Assembly: GCA_023431045.1 (NCBI GenBank)
Contig: JAEYXZ010000011.1
Location: forward strand, 1 to 17,399
Direction of reading: 5' to 3'
DNA: 17,399 bases
DNA from: Bacillota bacterium
GTDB taxonomy: Bacteria; Bacillota_I; Bacilli_A; Acholeplasmatales; Acholeplasmataceae
Shown: one piece after another, positions 15,866 through 17,399 of the stretch
Numbering within the stretch: the first letter of the stretch is position 1
Layout of the letters: the number at the start of each line of letters is the position of its first letter
Program-made: the position numbers and the translations under genes
The notes under the pieces: model-generated
What the model saw: the letters and a program-made list of their open reading frames with translations, nothing else
Told to the model about the DNA's origin: nothing
Databases searched by the model: none

Positions 15866-16284
15866 AATATTTAGGACTTGATTTAGGTGAAAAAACTTTA
15901 GGTGTTGCATTATCAGAGTCTGGAATCATCGCGCATCATTTACAAACGATTCGCTTTTATTCACAGAATTTTACAGCAGCACTTGAAGAACTTTTAAAGA
16001 TTATTAAAACATACCAGATTGATGTTGTTGTTCTAGGGTTACCTAAACATATGAACAATGATATTGGTGAAAAGGGAATCATGGCTCAACAGTTTTAAAC
16101 CATGATTGAAAGTGCATCAAGTGTTAAGGTCATCCTTTGGGATGAACGCTTATCAACTAAGTCTGCGCTTAAATATTTATCTGATAATAACAAGAAGTAC
16201 GATAAACAAAGAGCTTTAAAGGATGAAGTTGCTGCGCAAATTATCTTACAAAATTATTTAGATTCTCTAGGAGGATTCCGATGA
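15862..16284 (+). pseudogene. ruvX: RuvX/YqgF Holliday junction resolvase-like gene with in-frame TAA
   Basis: RuvX/YqgF is an RNase H-fold nuclease implicated in Holliday junction resolution and pre-16S rRNA processing. The frame from the TTG at 15862 reads YLGLDLGEKTLGVALSESG (catalytic Asp7) and VVVLGLPKHMNNDIGEKG, then meets TAA at 16096-16098 (codon 79). The same frame continues to 16284 with VILWDERLSTKSA and KDEVAAQIILQNYLDSL, the remaining family motifs. The full span of about 140 codons is the normal family length, so one base change (for example AAA, GAA or CAA to TAA) explains the break. An ATG at 16102, one codon past the stop, could restart translation without an evident ribosome-binding site. 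Alternatives are a sequencing error, a true pseudogene, or a split protein. The end overlaps the next gene by four bases. Confidence 0.9.
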
Positions 16285-16562
16285 AACAAACATTAGATAA
16301 AATGACGATCATTGCAGAAGATGGTAGCGAACAAGAAGTTAGAATTCTTTTTACTTTCACTGAGAATAAGAAAAACTATGCGGTTTTTGAGTTTGAAGAT
16401 ACCAATGAAGTATCAGCTGTCATTTATCATCCTGGTAAAAACGAACAAGAAGGTCGTATTGAATATATTGAAGATGAAGCTGAATGGGATTTAATTGATA
16501 AGGTTTTAGATCAATACGAAAAAGACCTAGACGAACTAGAGGAAGACGATTCGGATGAATGA
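16281..16562 (+). CDS. yrzB: DUF1292 (YrzB-like) protein
   Basis: This small acidic cytoplasmic protein of 93 residues belongs to DUF1292. The typical pattern is present: an opening DKMTIIAEDGSEQEVRILFTFTENKKNYAVFE, then a strand containing the residues of EYIEDEAEWDLIDKVLDQY, and a very acidic tail (DLDELEEDDSDE). Its function is unknown. Its place after ruvX and before the methyltransferase matches the B. subtilis order yrrK-yrzB. AGGAGG at 16269-16274 gives a strong ribosome-binding site, so its translation need not suffer from the ruvX nonsense codon. The stop overlaps the next gene by eight bases. Confidence 0.88.
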   Translation: MKQTLDKMTIIAEDGSEQEVRILFTFTENKKNYAVFEFEDTNEVSAVIYHPGKNEQEGRIEYIEDEAEWDLIDKVLDQYEKDLDELEEDDSDE

Positions 16563-17154
16563 TCTGAATCAATTTAAAGCCTATTGCTTAGAACATAAAA
16601 TTCCGATTATTACAGATGATGCTTTGGACTTTATTCTTGATTACATGAAGAATAACCAAGTAAAAAACATTCTTGAAATCGGAACAGCATACGGTTTTAG
16701 TGCCATCGCTTTTTCCAAAGCTGGTGCACATGTTGATACCTTTGAGAAGGATGAAGAACGCATTCTAGAAGCTGAAAAATGGATTCAATCCTTTGATGCA
16801 GATGTCACCCTTTATCCATATGATGCAAACACCTATGAACATTTAAATAAGTCTTATGACTTAATTTTCATTGATGCTGCCAAAGGTCAATACCAAAAAT
16901 TCTTTACCAAATTTAAACACCATCTTTCACCAGGTGGTGTCATTTTCTGTGATAATTTATCCTTTCACAATTTAAAACCTGAAAATGTCCGTAAAAGACA
17001 AACTAGAAACTTATTAAAAAGAATTGATCGATTTAAAGATTTTTTAATGGATCAATCTGACTTTGATACCCAAATCATGGATTTAGGTGATGGGCTATCA
17101 ATCAGTAAGAAAAGAGCACTCAATGAAACTTTTAACAACCATCCACAACCTTAA
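16555..17154 (+). CDS. trmR: TrmR-like tRNA 5-hydroxyuridine methyltransferase (YrrM)
   Basis: This SAM-dependent class I O-methyltransferase of 199 residues has the AdoMet-binding motif ILEIGTAYGFSAIAFS at about 40-55. FEKDEER follows as the acidic ribose-binding strand, and the metal/catalytic region is DLIFIDAAKGQYQKFF. GGVIFCDNL is the next conserved strand. The family includes catechol O-methyltransferase-like enzymes. Position in the alaS-ruvX-yrzB operon and the neighbouring U32 gene point to YrrM/TrmR, which methylates 5-hydroxyuridine at position 34 of tRNAs to 5-methoxyuridine. The sequence alone gives the fold, and the tRNA role rests on context. It overlaps DUF1292 by 8 bases and the following gene by 32 bases. 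Confidence 0.85.
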   Translation: MNDLNQFKAYCLEHKIPIITDDALDFILDYMKNNQVKNILEIGTAYGFSAIAFSKAGAHVDTFEKDEERILEAEKWIQSFDADVTLYPYDANTYEHLNKSYDLIFIDAAKGQYQKFFTKFKHHLSPGGVIFCDNLSFHNLKPENVRKRQTRNLLKRIDRFKDFLMDQSDFDTQIMDLGDGLSISKKRALNETFNNHPQP

Positions 17155-17399
17155 TCACTTAGATGTATTATCAGCTGTTGCTGATGGTTTTTTACTAGGT
17201 GATGAAAGATATGCGGTGAGACTAACTCACAGTTTTGATTTAAGTGAGATGCTTGATGCAATCAATAGAATTCAAAAATTAAATAAATCATGTTTTATCT
17301 TGATGAATCAAATGATGACAGATCAAGAACTAGATGATGCGAAAACATATATCGAATCACTTCCGGTTCATTTAATCGATGGATTTATCATTGCTGATC
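17123..17399 (+). CDS. U32 peptidase-like protein (TrhP1/YrrN-like), 3'-truncated
   Basis: An open frame starts at the ATG at 17123 inside the trmR gene and runs off the right edge (92 codons seen). The visible sequence has VLSAVADGFLLGDERYAVRL, corresponding to the DAFxxGxxxxGxR opening strand of U32-family proteins. A helix and a strand near SCFILMNQMMTD correspond to the usual VYVAVN segment, and HLIDGFIIAD to the GADAIVVADP strand. In B. subtilis the homologous position holds yrrN (trhP1), which with yrrO works in prephenate-dependent hydroxylation of wobble uridine, the step before TrmR. A weak AAAGAG ribosome-binding site precedes the start. The catalytic part lies outside the window. 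Confidence 0.72.
   Translation, partial: MKLLTTIHNLNHLDVLSAVADGFLLGDERYAVRLTHSFDLSEMLDAINRIQKLNKSCFILMNQMMTDQELDDAKTYIESLPVHLIDGFIIAD

Noticed and set aside
15862..16284. Recoding of TAA, or a natural two-gene arrangement, as an explanation for ruvX
   Set aside because: Other genes here end in TAA (phosphoesterase, gpmI, eno, rnr), so TAA is a true stop. No recoding structure is visible and the restart ATG has no ribosome-binding site. A point change or base error is simpler, so I report it as a disrupted gene.
1..17399. CRISPR array, phage, insertion sequence or defence island
   Set aside because: No spaced direct repeats, transposase, integrase or toxin-antitoxin-like genes were found. 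Gaps between genes are short and explained by promoters, terminators, riboswitches or the tRNA.

Overview
This AT-rich window reads as a chromosomal housekeeping segment from a low-GC Firmicutes/Tenericutes bacterium. Several genes end in TGA (DUF1295 protein, smpB, alaS, ruvX, DUF1292), tryptophan is TGG, and no reading frame needs TGA as a sense codon. The standard code therefore applies, which excludes Mycoplasma and Spiroplasma. Gene order resembles Bacillus (rnr-smpB; alaS-ruvX-yrzB-yrrM-yrrN), but mltG (yrrL), which lies between yrzB and yrrM in B. subtilis, is absent. A wall-less Acholeplasma-like member of the Mollicutes is my best guess. That is inference, not proof.

Layout. Positions 1-451 hold the C-terminal end of a metallophosphoesterase. 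It converges on gpmI (minus strand) across a shared bidirectional terminator. A predicted surface lipoprotein with a trypsin-like catalytic triad follows divergently. Next comes an FMN riboswitch with a terminator, controlling a RibU-type riboflavin transporter subunit, then eno with its own promoter and a perfect terminator. A VOC-family protein follows, then an overlapping pair (DUF1295 membrane protein and GNAT acetyltransferase), then a two-helix membrane protein of unknown function and RNase R.

From 10.2 kb an apparent operon runs smpB - patatin-like phospholipase - PAP2 phosphatase - ElaA-like acetyltransferase - tRNA-Arg(CCG), ending in a terminator. From 13.0 kb a T-box leader with specifier GCU controls alaS. 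Behind alaS, in overlapping or near-overlapping order, lie ruvX (interrupted by an in-frame TAA), a DUF1292/YrzB protein, a TrmR-like tRNA methyltransferase, and the start of a U32/TrhP-like gene.

How the genes fit together. RNase R and SmpB belong to RNA decay and ribosome rescue. GpmI and enolase are consecutive glycolytic steps but sit in separate, oppositely oriented units. TrmR and TrhP are known partners in making 5-methoxyuridine at wobble U34, and they share an operon here with alanyl-tRNA synthetase.

The strongest anomaly is the nonsense codon in ruvX, with the second half open in the same frame from an ATG one codon later. I see no CRISPR array, phage, insertion sequence or defence island. 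I did not find a wholly undescribed system.
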